Made by a program: the position numbers and the translations under genes. Of a DNA stretch of 64,000 nucleotides, positions 23,501 to 34,700 are shown one piece after another. The notes beneath the pieces were generated by a model. The model ran no database searches. It was not told where the DNA came from and saw nothing but the letters and a program-made list of their open reading frames with translations. Source of the DNA: Stagonosporopsis chrysanthemi (Eukaryota; Ascomycota; Dothideomycetes; Pleosporales; Didymellaceae); contig JAFISE010000026.1 of assembly GCA_022560025.1 (NCBI GenBank), positions 62,001 to 126,000 on the forward strand, in the 5' to 3' direction. The stretch's first letter is position 1. The number at the start of each line of letters is the position of its first letter.

Positions 23501-23757
23501 AAGGCCAGTCAGCCGATGGGCAATACATCAACAAGAGGGAGCAACTTTGGAGACAGCGATGGGCTAGAGCAGAGCAGATTCTTAGTGAGAAGGGCGTCAT
23601 GCTGCGGAGCTGGAGAGTAGGTACTGACGCGATGGCCGAGACCGAGAAGCTCATCAAAGATGCGGCAAGAGAAGACAGGATCGGAAACAAGAATGGCGCT
23701 CGCGCTACTGTAAATGCGCGCAGCAATGGCGAAGGCAGCCTGCGGCGCAAACCATAA
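20569..23757 (+). CDS. APP1: APP1-like phosphatidate phosphatase (actin patch protein)
   Basis: Mg-dependent phosphatidate phosphatase that dephosphorylates phosphatidate to diacylglycerol at cortical actin patches (role known from yeast App1). Intronless, 1062 aa, much longer than yeast App1 (587 aa). The catalytic HAD-type DxDxT motif is SDIDDTIKHS, with D487 and D489 as the key residues. It sits in the App1 catalytic domain (about residues 420-640), which includes YVSNSPWQLYP and FILIGDSGEADLEVY, typical of the family. The N-terminal 200 residues are basic and helical. The C-terminal third is disordered, with at least four polyproline clusters (PPPPKKP, PPPPKPRRP, PPPPN, PPPPPPRR) suited to SH3 partners of the endocytic machinery. 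It ends with a Trp/Arg-rich helix. Confidence 0.93.
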   Translation: MRSPFRHKPPSAHGAASLLRLFFPHTQARARAELSKLRHKTLPSLKHRAQSRIYKYIVYRQAQKLSKKSGILQRLRGHTRKLLGKSYLENEARLRRKNLAKGTEEGMSNYQGTEPGGRRRKLAGYLKAANELRQTYTQQYAPNWSSREANFEYEDDTPGGFPDAAIVRSGEEEMILFPSYARKHIKRKPEAVPGTIQEAPGDGRDVRDSTGAGDAEFWKQQWDNYEDDNAVVDVDVRGWIYSPHKGPMSRKQRLFIGLARQLVGVSAPPAGPSASNSSANSRDPSPNHVGFRERAHMRQSQRDEYETAKEAEEILRKGEREAVAAAKGAYSENPSRNIQDDTQLYRTQSGDSVRTTGSRTTHHLAHSQSKDSLRSIDEHITPLQKRASWNQPADMSPAELAEANARLMARLRHFLAMPMANTPISVFFYNDKISKQRTIYTNAAGHFSVTAALDFVPTHVRILASEQLSATEEVLITDAKGISVISDIDDTIKHSAISSGAREIFRNVFIRDLNDLTIDGVKEWYTKMYEQGVKFHYVSNSPWQLYPVISTYFSMAGLPPGSFHLKQYSGMMQGIFEPVAERKKVTLDKIARDFPERRFILIGDSGEADLEVYTDFVHENPGRVAAVFIRDVTTTETGGFFDPSIGPHSGSSSPRRGDDSGVSGLASPASATRALSEEHDPELKAAIAASLREFEEEEQKRPVPNLLEDHPHNRPGLPARKSVQTTKEEPVANLIDLSSDDELERVSAMRRTNTDTEVLGRPQGTMTSSSIGKAAPPPPKKPSALRSPSSESSQTTSSPTSASKAPPPPKPRRPSTTIRMVGQPSPLSQQNNAPTSPPSNRSAPPPPNYTTKPQYDRSNQSYAGMAREKLYSVYNNLPAWSPESQDSSDTASIRSGSDNSSIRKSAPPPPPPRRNPAGAAASFVGNKASSAWQHAPSLPHRPQVISTQTSAPFSTTSQRERLNRTSTGSTLGLNGAGQGQSADGQYINKREQLWRQRWARAEQILSEKGVMLRSWRVGTDAMAETEKLIKDAAREDRIGNKNGARATVNARSNGEGSLRRKP

Positions 23758-24258
23758 ATGGCCTGATGCCAGCATTTCACTGACGTCGGCAAACTTTACG
23801 TTAGCGATTTGCATAGCGCAAGCATATAGCGTTATAATTCATTGTATATTCCTTCCTTCAGTACCGAACGGGTTGCTCTCGCTGCATGCTCCCAATTCTA
23901 GAGGACCGCCCTTTTCAGAACACCGATGAGGCCATCACTGAGATAACGACCCTGGTCACCACCAACCCACTGCAGCTTACTCTTCGACATGGATGAGTCA
24001 ACACACTCGTTGGTGTGCGAATCATTCGGAAAGGGAGGCCTTATGATTGCATTTTCTCATTTGTGATGATGCGGGATTTTTCGAGTTTTCCGAGCACATG
24101 AAGCGCACTTTGGAAACAGAATATAAGCAAGCGTACTGAGACTTGTCTACAGATCTATTGGATAGAGTGAAGACAAAGCCTTGCAACTGTTGCGCTTATT
24201 GTCCTTCCTAACCCGCCTTCAGATCACAGCTATTCCTTGCTCATATCCACAACCTACC
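23758..24258. other. APP1 3' region and dienelactone hydrolase upstream region
   Basis: 500 nt without a coding frame of note. A TATAAG sequence near 24122 could serve as a core promoter for the downstream gene. Nothing else is seen. Confidence 0.5.
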
Positions 24259-25086
24259 ATGTCCTGCCCTGACTGCTTTCGTGGCGGTGCTGCAGCTGGC
24301 ACACCCCGTGGCATCTTGAAGACGCTTCACGGCGTCAACACCTACATCACGTCACCCAAGGTCCAGGTAGAAACCGCAAACCCCGCAAACCCTTCATCAA
24401 CCATCATCCTCTTCACTGACGCCTTCGGCCACCACCTTCCCAACAACAAGCTCCTCGCCGACGCACTCAGCACAAAGACAGGCCTGTCAGTCCTTGTCCC
24501 GGATATCATTCCGGGCGGAGGCATGAGCCCTACCATTCTGCCGCTCATGGACACCTTCGCCTCCCCCACCGCCAGCGTGCTGAGCAAAGCCTGGGCCATG
24601 GGCCGCGCAATGGTGCACGTGATCCCGTTCTTCATGCGCGCAAGCCCGCAGAGCGAGAAATGTACCGTACCGTGCGTGGATTATGCGCGCGCAGTGCGGG
24701 CAGAGTTGCCTACAGGCGCAAAGCTGGGGCTTACGGGTTACTGCTGGGGCGGGTACCAGGCGCTGTACGTGGCCAAGCAGGAGGCACTGGTTGATGCGGT
24801 TTTCGTTGCGCATCCGGCGAGGTTTGAAGCGGTGCAGGTTCAGGATGCGGTGGAGAATGGGGTCAAGGTTAGCTTTGCGCATGCGGGAGAAGACATGTCG
24901 CTACCGATGGCTAAGGTGGAAGAGACGAGGGAGGTCGTGAGTGAGGGTGAGGCGTTTCAGATGAGGGTTTACGAGGGTTGTGTTCATGGTTTTGCGGTCA
25001 GGGCGACACCTGGGAAGGAGAAGGAGGCGACGGCTGCCGACGAGGCGTTGGAACAGGTTGTTGGGTGGTTTGGGAAGTGGCTGTGA
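24259..25086 (+). CDS. Dienelactone hydrolase family protein, 275 aa
   Basis: Alpha/beta hydrolase of the DLH family; bacterial members open the dienelactone ring in chloroaromatic breakdown, and fungal members are mostly uncharacterised. The start at 24259 (MSCPDCFRGGAAAGTPRG) is preferred because SCPDC(F)xGG is the usual opening of fungal DLH proteins; the upstream in-frame ATG at 24181 adds an unrelated leader. The nucleophile elbow is GYCWGG with C162, the catalytic His is H243 in CVHGFAVR, and D212 in HAGEDM is the best acid. Length is normal. The 3' third uses G-ending codons and is G-rich. It may act on lactone or ester intermediates of aromatic metabolism; this is inference. Confidence 0.9.
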   Translation: MSCPDCFRGGAAAGTPRGILKTLHGVNTYITSPKVQVETANPANPSSTIILFTDAFGHHLPNNKLLADALSTKTGLSVLVPDIIPGGGMSPTILPLMDTFASPTASVLSKAWAMGRAMVHVIPFFMRASPQSEKCTVPCVDYARAVRAELPTGAKLGLTGYCWGGYQALYVAKQEALVDAVFVAHPARFEAVQVQDAVENGVKVSFAHAGEDMSLPMAKVEETREVVSEGEAFQMRVYEGCVHGFAVRATPGKEKEATAADEALEQVVGWFGKWL

Positions 25087-25754
25087 CGATTAATGCAAAT
25101 GGTGAAAGGTCGAAAAATCGAGTTTGTGGTCATGCATTTTAACGGCGTAGATCCCCTATCGTGATCATGAAACTGATGAGCAGTTACGAAACGATCGACA
25201 CAATAACCAGCACTCGATAAATCTACGAACACGCACTTCTCTCAATTGTATCGTGAAGTGAGGTTGTTCGAGGATTTCACTGCATCGGTGTGTTTCGTGG
25301 AATGCCTGCGGCAAAGCTCCCAAGAATTAAGTCGCGAAATCTCATTGTCAGGGCTCGAGGATTGAATTTGAGGATAACATATATTCTGAATATACCTAGG
25401 GTTTGTTGCAATGCTACTGGTGGAGGCGCGATTGTCGTGAATAGGACAGAACTTGAATTCGAAAAAAACGGCAGTCGTGGCGCGCTGCAATTGTGGATTC
25501 AGGAATACGGCGTTCCAATCATGGTGTGCTCAATAAAGTTTGGGTGCACCAGTGCAGCATTTGGCGTTAAGGAAATGAGGAGGCTGGTCCATACTGCGCG
25601 CCAATAGCAGTGGATGATGTCACCCGATAATGCATCAAAACAAAGTTATCTGCAGGTACATCTTCGACGCGTCGTACTCTTTACTTCGATTTTCGAGTAC
25701 TGAAATAGTTCGATATATTCAATTCCATCGCCCGCGCATTGTACAATCGTCATC
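25087..25754. other. Intergenic, no supported gene
   Basis: About 670 nt. A 105-codon frame at 25290-25607 exists without motif or splice support. The last 100 nt are AT-rich and likely form the core promoter of the following gene. Confidence 0.5.
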
Positions 25755-26427
25755 ATGCCTTCATCTAAAGGAAAACCCACCGATCCCAAACTTCGTGAGA
25801 AGGTCAAGGAGGATGTGAAGCAGAAGCCGAACAAGGACGGCAGCGGCAAGGGTCAGATGGCTGCATGGAAGGTGTGTAGTCGCGTCATTCTTATCGGTAG
25901 TATCGCAGAGCTTGATTTAACGCGCACAGGCTGCCGAAATCTCAAAGGAGTACGAGAAGCAGGGCGGTGAATACGAGAATGAAGCTGGCAGCAAGAACGA
26001 GCCTAAGAAGGGCGCGCCAGAAGCCAAGTCTGACAGCAAGAAGAAGGCCGAGGAGAAGAAATCTGACTCTAAGACGGAAGAGAGCAAAGATGATGTCGAG
26101 GCGGAGGAGGAGGAGGAGGAGGTGCATGAGACTCCCGCAAGCGCGCAAAAGCCCAAGGCTAACGTAGGGAAAAAGGCCGACAAGAAGTCTGATGACAAGG
26201 CGAGCGACGAGAAAGAGAGTAACGAGAAGGCCGACTCCAAGAAGAAGGCTGCGCCAAAGAAAGCGGCTGCGCCCAAGAAAGAGAAGAAGGTCCCTCAGGA
26301 GGGCACTAGACGCAGCAGCCGAGCAGCGGCGAAGAGAAACTCGCCTATCAAGGAGGTCGACACTGACGCTGATGACGACGAGGATGAGGCGCCGAAGAAG
26401 AAGAAGTCTAAGAAGAGCAAGACCTAG
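25755..26427 (+). CDS. Lys/Glu-rich, probably nuclear protein of unknown function (204 aa)
   Basis: Exons are 25755-25871 and 25930-26427, with a 58-nt phase-0 intron (GTGTGT...CAG). The N-terminal ~60 residues are the only ordered-looking part (KLREKVKEDVKQKPNKDGSG, then AAEISKEYEKQGGEYENEAG). The rest is a low-complexity series of Lys, Ser, Asp, Glu and Ala, with a run of Glu, KKAAPKKAAAPKKEKK-type histone H1-like repeats, an RRSSRAAAKRN patch and a terminal KKKKSKKSK signal. This points to a chromatin or nucleolar location by composition only. I do not recognise the N-terminal domain with certainty. It is probably highly expressed, given its regular codon use. Confidence 0.75.
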
Positions 26428-27577
26428 ATTACCTGAACATGGACTTCCTCGTTGTTGGTTTTTTTCGATGATAAGGGCTGGGTGCTTCAACGCAGCGAGT
26501 GTCGGCGCCCAACCAGTACAACAGGACAAGCGCTGCGTATTGCTTTGCATATCTACCACTTCTACTGTTGACTCATGAATAACTCTCTACTACGTTTGCC
26601 TGACTGTGCCTTCCCCACAAAGATGAAGCTAAGCTAGCGCTGCCTGCTACCCGGCCTGCGCGCCAACTACTTCATGATCTCACTACTACCGGCATCCTTA
26701 CTGCGCTCATCCCCACAGCGGCTACAAAGCAAGGGGTTGCTTGCGTGTCTCCCTCAACGCGTCGATCATCCGACAACTCTAGCCGTTTCTACCCCGTTGA
26801 AGGTCCAAAAGATTCAAAACTTCTTTGTATGCCTCGACCCCAAATACATCAACCAAGTGCCGTGGAGCTGTGTCCTGCATCTTTCCTGTACATTTGGCCT
26901 GATGTGCCTCGCTCGCATGATCAGAACCGGTTCATTTGTCATCAGTGTGGCATGAAGCTCCCGCAGCAACTCCAACGTTTTGTGGAGCCGCGGTTGCAAA
27001 GCCGCGTTCCGGACTAGATGCAGTAACAACTGGTCCGGGATGGCAAAGCCAGCAGCGCGATAGACTTCATTCAGCCCGCCCAACAAATAACAAGACGGAG
27101 CTTTTCGAGCACATCAACGGCTAGAAGGGCCGGACTGCAGACCTCGAATCGAGACTTGTCTGGGGGCTGCATTGATTGTACCACGCACGACGCCGATAGT
27201 GCAATCCGACTGTCCTGCAACAGCCATGCGATGCCCAATATCTCCAATTATCTCCAGGATCCAAACGTATGGCGCGAATGCTTTACCTAGGAAGGCATGT
27301 GAATGTCCGAACCGCCGAAGCAACAGTGATCTACAGGCGGCCCATTGCACAAAGAGCGCGCTTACGGGACGGTGCAGCTCAGACCACACGGGAGCTATCC
27401 ATGCAGTCTACCCGACATTGCATTGCGAGCCAGTTCGTTTCTTGACCCGCATTTTGTGCGTCGTGGAGCCTTCTCTCCTCGCAACCAGCAAACGACAGTT
27501 CAACGCGTGGAGCACCGCTCTATGGCCTAAGGCCACCGCGCTTCCTGCTATTTGGATCGCTTGTCGTAACTTTACGA
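26428..27577. other. Intergenic region upstream of the Zn2Cys6 gene
   Basis: 1.15 kb. Two minus-strand frames (27389-27114 and 27086-26814) have helix-like composition but no splice-consistent connection or motif, and plus-strand frames overlap them. I see no supported gene; long upstream regions are usual for regulators. Confidence 0.5.
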
Positions 27578-30089
27578 ATGGGCCACGCGCAGACATCCAA
27601 CTCTTGTCCCGAAGTTACACGCAGTCAGCCTCAGTCCGCCTCCATGTCTGCCAGTTCGCAGTATTACAGAAGCGCCAACCCTCACTCGCACTACCAGAAC
27701 TACCAAAGCAACCCCCATGATCAAGCATATCCTACTTATAACGGATCCTGGCCAGACAGCAACCACACCTCGTACACCGGCCCGTCATCGGTCCCGTTAC
27801 TGCAATACCCGCAGACCGGACTGAGCTCCGATTTCCCCAGGCCGCACCAGCCTCCCCTTCCACAAACGTGGGAAGCCGGCTATGCGCAACCAAGTGGTCA
27901 GACGTGGAGTGCTCCTATAAATGATCGTGTGAATGAACAGAACTTCGAGGCGCGCTTAGGCGGCTCCTATGACACCGTCGAGGGAGGCGCCTCTGTGCAA
28001 CGCAGAGCCCCTAATCTTGCGCGCCAGTACCCACATCCGCACCAACAACAGGTGTCTATTGCGGAGCACGAACAGCCCCTAGCATCTCCAGAGGTCAATC
28101 TCAGAGACACGGAGCGTTTTTCTGCTTTGCGCATCACGTCTGTGAGTGCAAAGATTGTGTGTTCTATGCTATGTTGGCTCCAACTAACCTACCCCAGGAA
28201 TCCCCTGCCAATCCAGTTGACCCACCTTTCTCGAATCATGGTCGAAGGATACCCTTGGTCCCTCATCCAACACATCATGCAGTATCAAACGCGCACACAG
28301 ACCAAGCACACGCCGTGTTGCAAGCGACAGCGTGGGGCACTGCGTCAACATTAGCGCCGGCTGAACATCCAAGCTACTCTTCTCATGCCAATAATCCACT
28401 GTCATCGGGCGAGCTCGCCAGTGGGCCATCTGATCTCCCCAATGCACAGTGGCCGACCACGCATACCACAGATGTGATGTCTGCTACTCCATTCTATGCT
28501 CACGTCGAACCTCAGCCCCAGCAATGGCCGCTATTACCATCTATGCCGGACCAGAGGGTATATGAGCTCGAGAGTACTCAGTTCGAACCATCATCGGACT
28601 CTTATGCACAGATCCAGCGACGGCCTGGTGGCAAGAAGAAGGTTGCGAAGGTGCCATCGTCGTACGTCGAGAGGCAGGAGAAGATGAAGGTGTCGAAACG
28701 CAAGGGTCCGTTGCAAGAGAAGCAACGCGAGAAGACGCATACGATGCGCAAAACAAAAAGAATATGTGTCCGTTGCAGATTCTACAAGTCAGGCTGCGAC
28801 GAGGGCGATCCATGCCAGAAATGTGGCAAGATAGAAGGGCATGCTCGGTCTTTCCGCGAGCCATGCTACAGGGAGCACCTCGAAGATACAAGCATCATTC
28901 GCCGTTGTAACGGTCGCGAACAGCAAGAAGAAGCTGAGTTCCTGGGTTACGACTGGAAGGCTGGAAGTCCACTCTGGGAAATGGACATCTTGTGGAACCT
29001 CCCAGGTTATGGCCGCATTCCAAATGCTCGACCTATGCGTGTGGCCTTTCGCTCATACTCTCCAAGAAGAGGATCGCTTGACACAGCCACTTCAGTTTGG
29101 ACCACCAAAGAGGGTGAGGTGTGTGCTATCGAACAGCCGGCGTACGCTATCTATGACACTGCAAACTTGATCACTGCCTTTGAACGATACTTCTCGAGCC
29201 TACAGCCTGCCATCGAGGCCTGGATCTTCGATCGTATCCAGAACGATGAAATTGCTAATCACACATATCGAGAAGTGTTTCGGATGCGGAGTGTCCATGG
29301 CTCGAAGGCTCTTGACCTTGCTATGCGTCTGCAATGCCTCTCAGTTGTGTCCCAAGGTTACGGTACAGTTTCTTCTGAGCACATTCCAGGCATACAGGAA
29401 TTCGACTTCCGTCATGTCGGACGAAGTGATTACGAAGCGTATGACCGCAACTCGCGTGACCGACCTTTGCCTGGTGCAATTACGCATCAGATGGACGTCG
29501 CTGCAGTCAAATACCTAAGGAAGCTTGAGAAATTGTTTGTGAAAGAGCTAGCGTCTCTTATCTTCAAACCAAAGATCAAACCGTGGTATGAACTGTTCTT
29601 GACTTTTTATGTTATCTTTTGGAATCTTGAGTACATCAACAAGGGCGCGAAGGGATACATGAAGGCAAAAAATGGCACTGTAAGTCCATGTTCTTTTTGT
29701 CTGCAACCAGCTGCTGACCAACACAGCTCATTGAGCATCAAGTCAATAATGTCGTCAGCAACCAAGTCAAGAAGTGGGAATTTGCATTTCCTGTTTTGTT
29801 GTACCATTGGCGCTGTACGCTACGCGGTTATTCGCCCTTCAAACTTGCGCGCGACAATGCAGAAGAGCTGCGTGAGCGTGGGCACATTGATGCAGAAGGC
29901 TTTGCATACGTTACAAGAATTGCAGGGATCTTTGACAGACATAGTCCTGGTAGGTCTGCTGTTCGTGGGAGAAGATTCTTACTAATTCGTGCAGATCGGT
30001 TTCAGCCACCGCTTACTGGGTTCTCTGCAACCCACCATTCGTTTGCCAGCGAGTGGATCACTCAGCTTTTCAAAGAAGCTGGAGCCTAG
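27578..30089 (+). CDS. Zn2Cys6-type transcription factor, four exons, 787 aa
   Basis: Exons are 27578-28141, 28198-29679, 29727-29949 and 29995-30089. The introns (56, 47, 45 nt) have GTGAGT, GTAAGT and GTAGGT donors. The last is divisible by three, so it could be retained as 15 extra residues. The N-terminal 350 residues are Gln/Pro/Ser/Tyr-rich and disordered. A basic stretch (KKKVAKVPSSYVERQEKMKV) precedes the Cys cluster C378-x2-C381-x6-C388-x5-C394-x2-C397-x13-C411. The long last spacing (13 instead of the usual 6-9) places it in a fungal subgroup with the RCRFYKSGCDEGDPCQKC core. The C-terminal region is helical and likely regulatory. An alternative in-frame start is at 27644. The targets are unknown. 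Confidence 0.82.
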
Positions 30090-30407
30090 CAAGTTCGATT
30101 GGGGCGAATTACTACAACACAGCAGAGAAAGCACGATTCTAAGTTCAATTTTCATACATTAAGCAAGACTGTTAAAAGCCGGGTACATTTCAGTATGTCA
30201 AGAATCAGACTCCTGTATGACGAGGTACTATGTAGTTAACCAGTGTATGCAGCCAGAAGGAATCATGAGCGTTCGAATGACGGAAATCAGGCTTGCCTCC
30301 CAAATGCACACAATACTCCCAGCTTTCCCGTGAAACGTGCTAAATGCTTCAGAAATGAGTGCGCCCTTCTATAACAGCAAATGTGACCTTCCGTCGCAGA
30401 AATGCAA
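30090..30407. other. Convergent 3' region
   Basis: 318 nt between the stops of the Zn2Cys6 gene and the oppositely oriented dioxygenase; it should hold both 3'UTRs. No coding signal. Confidence 0.55.
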
Positions 30408-31699
30408 TCATCCGTGGCTCTCGCGGCCACTAATGGCACGCCATGGATCCAGATCAATGATGGGCAACTCCTGCTGCCGACCGGGCGTGAAGGGATCTTC
30501 AAAGTTGTTGCGGAAGCGGGCCGGTTTGTCCCAAGCATTCTCGGGATCCCGAAGGAACATGCGCAACAAGTGTCGAGTGCTTGCCTTCCCATTGGACCCC
30601 TGGTACGCTTCGCGAGCATGCATGATGCTCAAGTTGTTGATGAATTGTATGTCCCCCTGCTTGCGATCGAGCTTTGTACTGAATCGTTCTGCCAGGTCCT
30701 GGACAACATGCATGACGTACATATGCTTGTCTGACACTTTCGGCATACTGGGGTCCCGCTGGATGCGAGGGCTTCCGAGCAGCGGCGCTTTGACAAGCTG
30801 GCAAATGGGCTTACCTTTGGAAAAGAAAAGAGTTGGACCAGGCTCTAAGTATGGCGCTTGATCCCTGTTACTTGGTCAGTCCGATTTCAGAACACTTGCA
30901 TACGCGTTGCTCACTTTTGCTTCAGCTCGAATGGCCAATCCGCCTCCGCCATAGTCTCCAAGACTTCAGGCTGAGTCTGCAGTAGCTCGTTGTAGATCTT
31001 CCAAAAGCTCGCAACATGCTGACTGCCTCCGACTCCTGCACCGCCATCGTTTCTCACATGAAGGGCGAGGATGTCTCCGGAAAATCGATCGCTGTGAAAG
31101 TCCATCGCAGCTGTGATCTTGGAGCCAGCCAGCCCAATATCTTGTGCCCATGCCGGGACTGACTCCTTAGTAGCATCACGGACGTGGCTTAGAGTCTGAT
31201 TGGCGTACGAGTCGGTTGCGCGCTGTGCTGCGACGTACGAGCATACACCGGCGAACGCGAGTACCGCTTCCTCGTCGTTGAACCTTGCCGCCTCAAGACC
31301 TCGCAACACCGCAATACCGAGACCCTCATGAAGCTCCTCGCTGACGGTAGAAAGCTTCTGCGCCAGGTCCTTTGACAACGGAAAGGTGCGCTGAGAAATG
31401 GCGCTGCGTGGAAGTCTCTGGAGTTTGAAGCCAACCACAGCAGCCCGGATGTTCTCGACCTCGGACTTTGACAGCTCTACAATGTATCGTGTGGGTTCGA
31501 GCTCAGCACCATCCCACACCATGCGGCCGGTGACAGCTGGCGCGAGCCTGTCAGGAATGGAGGCTGTCGAAGAGCGACTTTGCAGACTCTCCGACGATGA
31601 TCTAGGGCTCAGTGAATGCACTGACATGATCGGCGATGAGCTTTGGAGAGAATTTGCTTTGGGATTCGTTGTGGCAAATGTGGCTCTCTCTGTGGACAA
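30408..31699 (-). CDS. TauD/TfdA-type Fe(II)/2-oxoglutarate dioxygenase, 413 aa
   Basis: Non-heme iron oxygenase that couples 2-oxoglutarate decarboxylation to substrate hydroxylation. Exons are 31699-30915 and 30864-30408. The 51-nt intron (GTGAGC...CTGAC...CAG) splits a Lys codon in phase 2. The facial triad is visible: H202 and D204 in MDFHSDRF and the distal H344 in NLSIMHARE. The 2-oxoglutarate-binding Arg is expected in TRHLLRMFLRD (R363 or R367). The first 50 residues are Ser-rich and probably disordered. Such fungal proteins are loosely annotated as clavaminate synthase-like or taurine catabolism enzymes; the real substrate is unknown. A TATA box precedes the gene. It converges with the Zn2Cys6 regulator, which might control it, but nothing in the sequence shows this. 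Confidence 0.9.
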
Positions 31700-31775
31700 A
31701 TTGGAAGAGAGAAGAAGCTGAATCGATACTGAATCGATGCTGTTGGAAGGGAGTGAACAGGTCGCCCGGATGAGG

Positions 31776-31781
31776 TTTATA
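31776..31781 (-). promoter_or_regulatory. TATA box of the TauD-type gene
   Basis: TATAAA on the minus strand, 77-82 nt upstream of the start codon, within GGATATAAACC. Position fits a core promoter. Confidence 0.5.
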
Positions 31782-34700
31782 TCCTCCTGTCCTTCCGCGG
31801 TCTCCAGGCTGCAAAATGGGCGACGCTATGATAAGTTGGAGGAAGTATTCAAGGCTCAGCCGAACTGAAGCTGACAGAGCCGCAGATATCACTTGGCCCT
31901 TGTCACCTGGCTCAGCCCGCCGTTTGGAGCACCACTCAACAAACGAATCGCTCTTACAGGCTGCATCTTCTCGTATTCTAGGCCAAGTCCTATTCTCCGC
32001 CTCACGTCGTCACCTGATGCCCACTGCATGCTAATGCCTGCCGGTCAGCGTGCTAAACGGCTCCAGTCTGCACACATCCTGAGTCACAGCCCTGGTCATA
32101 GAAATCGCGATGCAGGTCAGCGCAAGGAACGCTGTCAAGCTTCGCCACACGTGCGGCACTTACCTTTCCCCCCTTCGATCGCTATGACCGGCACATAACC
32201 GCCGCTGGATTTCTCCGCCCTGGATGGGACAGCCATGTGGGACCTGATCTGCCGCACCCACGCTACAAGTGGGGCCAGAGCAAACTTCACGCCGCATATC
32301 TCGCGAAAGTGCAAAGTTGCGGGTGCACAGAGGCTTCTGTATCGTACGCGTAAGAAGCCGCGTCTGATACTTGCAGGGGTTTCTTTGTTCTGACACCGCG
32401 GCGCCGGATCGCAAAGTGCATGTGGACGATCGAAAACCATGCGTCAGCCCTACGCTTGACGGAGACCTGATTCCTTCCACTACTTCCTACTCGCGTGGAC
32501 CTTCGCGCGTAGTCATACTGGGACCATAATTCTACGTATGACATGCATCTCGAGCATTCAGCCCTAGGGATTTAACGCCATGAAGGATTGTCGGTGTTCA
32601 CATATACCATGTAGTCAGCATGGTCAAGGCGCGAACAGGCGGTGAATGGGAACAAACTCCATCTAGCTTGGTCATAGTAAAGTTGTTGATTCTGCAATCA
32701 CGCGGCACCACTTTCATGCGGAGTGATGTCGTGGCAATAACCTCCTTACGACGAGCAGCTTGCCGCATTGGCTCGAACCTTTCGCGGAAAACGCCGCAAT
32801 GTACCTTGCCTTGGTCTGGCCTGACTTCACCGGTAATTACGCACGCGATAAGGCACGGTGACAAGCGTACCAGACATGACAATCATCGAATTGTCTATGC
32901 ACACATGAGTTTTCAGTATCCGATTGCAAGGACATACAGCCGCGTTTAGCTAAACAGTGTCAGGGTCTACACTACACCTACCTGTTATTGGTCGAAGCAT
33001 CAATACGGTCGGCCAAGACATTAGCTCACGAGCTTCTTTGTCTGCTATTGGCAAAACCTCATATGTGTTAGCGCAAAGCGGCTTAGACTCCAATAGAGCA
33101 ATGTAGTTTGGATCGGATGGCGTTCCTCAGGGAAGGTTCCGTGGAGCTAGCCACCCGCATGGCGCGAGTGCTATCGCTGCTGGCGCGATTGCTGTGGGCC
33201 GCCATGTAGGACATTGTCGATACCGATGACTTGATATGACTCAGGTATATGAACCTTTCAAGTTACAGTGCGGCTCATGGGGCTTATGAGGCGGCTGGGT
33301 CAGGCTTGCGATAGCGTTGCCCATGATGACGATAAAGATGATTCTAGTGAACATTTCTCTGTGACGATAGGGCTTGGGTCCATGACGAAGGCTTCATGTG
33401 GAAGATGCTAGTTGGCGAATCAACAGACTGGGGAACCGCAATGCCGCGGGTCGCTCGTTGAGGGATCCTGGCAGGGTTCTGGTCCAGAGAACCGCCTCAA
33501 CGTGGTAGTCTCTCCACGAGTGGCGCATTCAGAAAACAATCCATCCAGATCTAGCGAAACGCATGGGGAGCCTGAAGCATAGTGGCTTTGTTATTGCATT
33601 AAGTCGCTTCATCGCGAAGCGGAGATCCTGCAAGTGAGAACCCCACTCACGTCGTCAAGGCAGCACGCCGAATAATGTGCTTCGGGCTTCTAATGCTTTC
33701 TATACGAGCCTACGAAGCGCTCATTGATGGGGATTTCGAGAAAGAGGAGCTCAGTGTCTACGTTTGGGAGTTTTTGATCGCCGAGAAACTGTTCAGAAGC
33801 CAGGTCTGTGCTCTAGGTTCTGGTGGCTGATCGATTTCGGTGTCTGATCAAGGAAAGCAAACATCGTCACCCCACTTCGGTGGGTGGGCCTGCCAGCGGC
33901 TCAGGCAGTGTTTTCAGTGTCGCAACTCCAGCCGATTAAGTCTATTCTGAAACGTTGAGGCGGTGTCGACCCTTGACGGTTTTCCGTTTCTTGATTCCTC
34001 GGATTCGACATCAACCGGACCTTGCGTGACACACTCACCTGGCGTCCGTGCCACAGAAGTTGTCGCCTATCCCGTTATGATCGTCGATTCGACATCGGGT
34101 CGCACCTATCCTATTCTGACGTCGCTCAGCAGCCAGTGGGAAGACGACGCCCTGTGGTGCATGGCGTATGGAAACCAAAGGCACGACCAATGCGTTGGAT
34201 TTTTGCGTATGAACCTCCTGAAGATACCAGTCCGTCGTGGTTTGGCCTCGTACTCCAAATGAATCTGTAGGGAAAATATCGCGTAAGTTGCCTGATTGGA
34301 AGACTTTAGAAAATTTCGAAACGAAAAAGCCGTCGTTTACACATCCTGACTTGGCAAAACGAAACAGCAGCCGTGTAACTGCGGCGTAGTTGACTTCGTT
34401 GAGACGTGTCAGGGTTGTCTCAAAAGGGCTTTCGCGAAGGATGAAGGATGGCCAGGTGAATTGCAAGCTTCGATAGATAGGGTACGGCTTCAGAGTTGGA
34501 TCGCCAAACAAGGTAAACACTCCACGGCTTTGAGTGTGCCGCCTACGTCCCTCATCCGTCGAGGCTGGAAGACGGACATGGTGCCAAATTCGACTGGTTG
34601 CAGTACGATCGTGGAGGGCAAAGATTTTAGCTGCATCCAGTCATGAGTCGTTCGGTTACAAAACCCGGAATCCGATACATATTCCCAAGTTTATTACAAC

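Noticed and set aside
24181..24258. N-terminal extension of the dienelactone hydrolase
   Set aside because: The 26 extra residues lack family similarity, whereas the start at 24259 gives the usual SCPDC opening.
26814..27389. Two helix-like minus-strand frames upstream of the Zn2Cys6 gene
   Set aside because: No splice link, no motif, overlapping plus frames equally open; not enough support for a gene.
34035..34520. 161-codon minus-strand frame
   Set aside because: Coding-like composition but no family, no splice context and competing plus-strand frames; mentioned only in the intergenic note.
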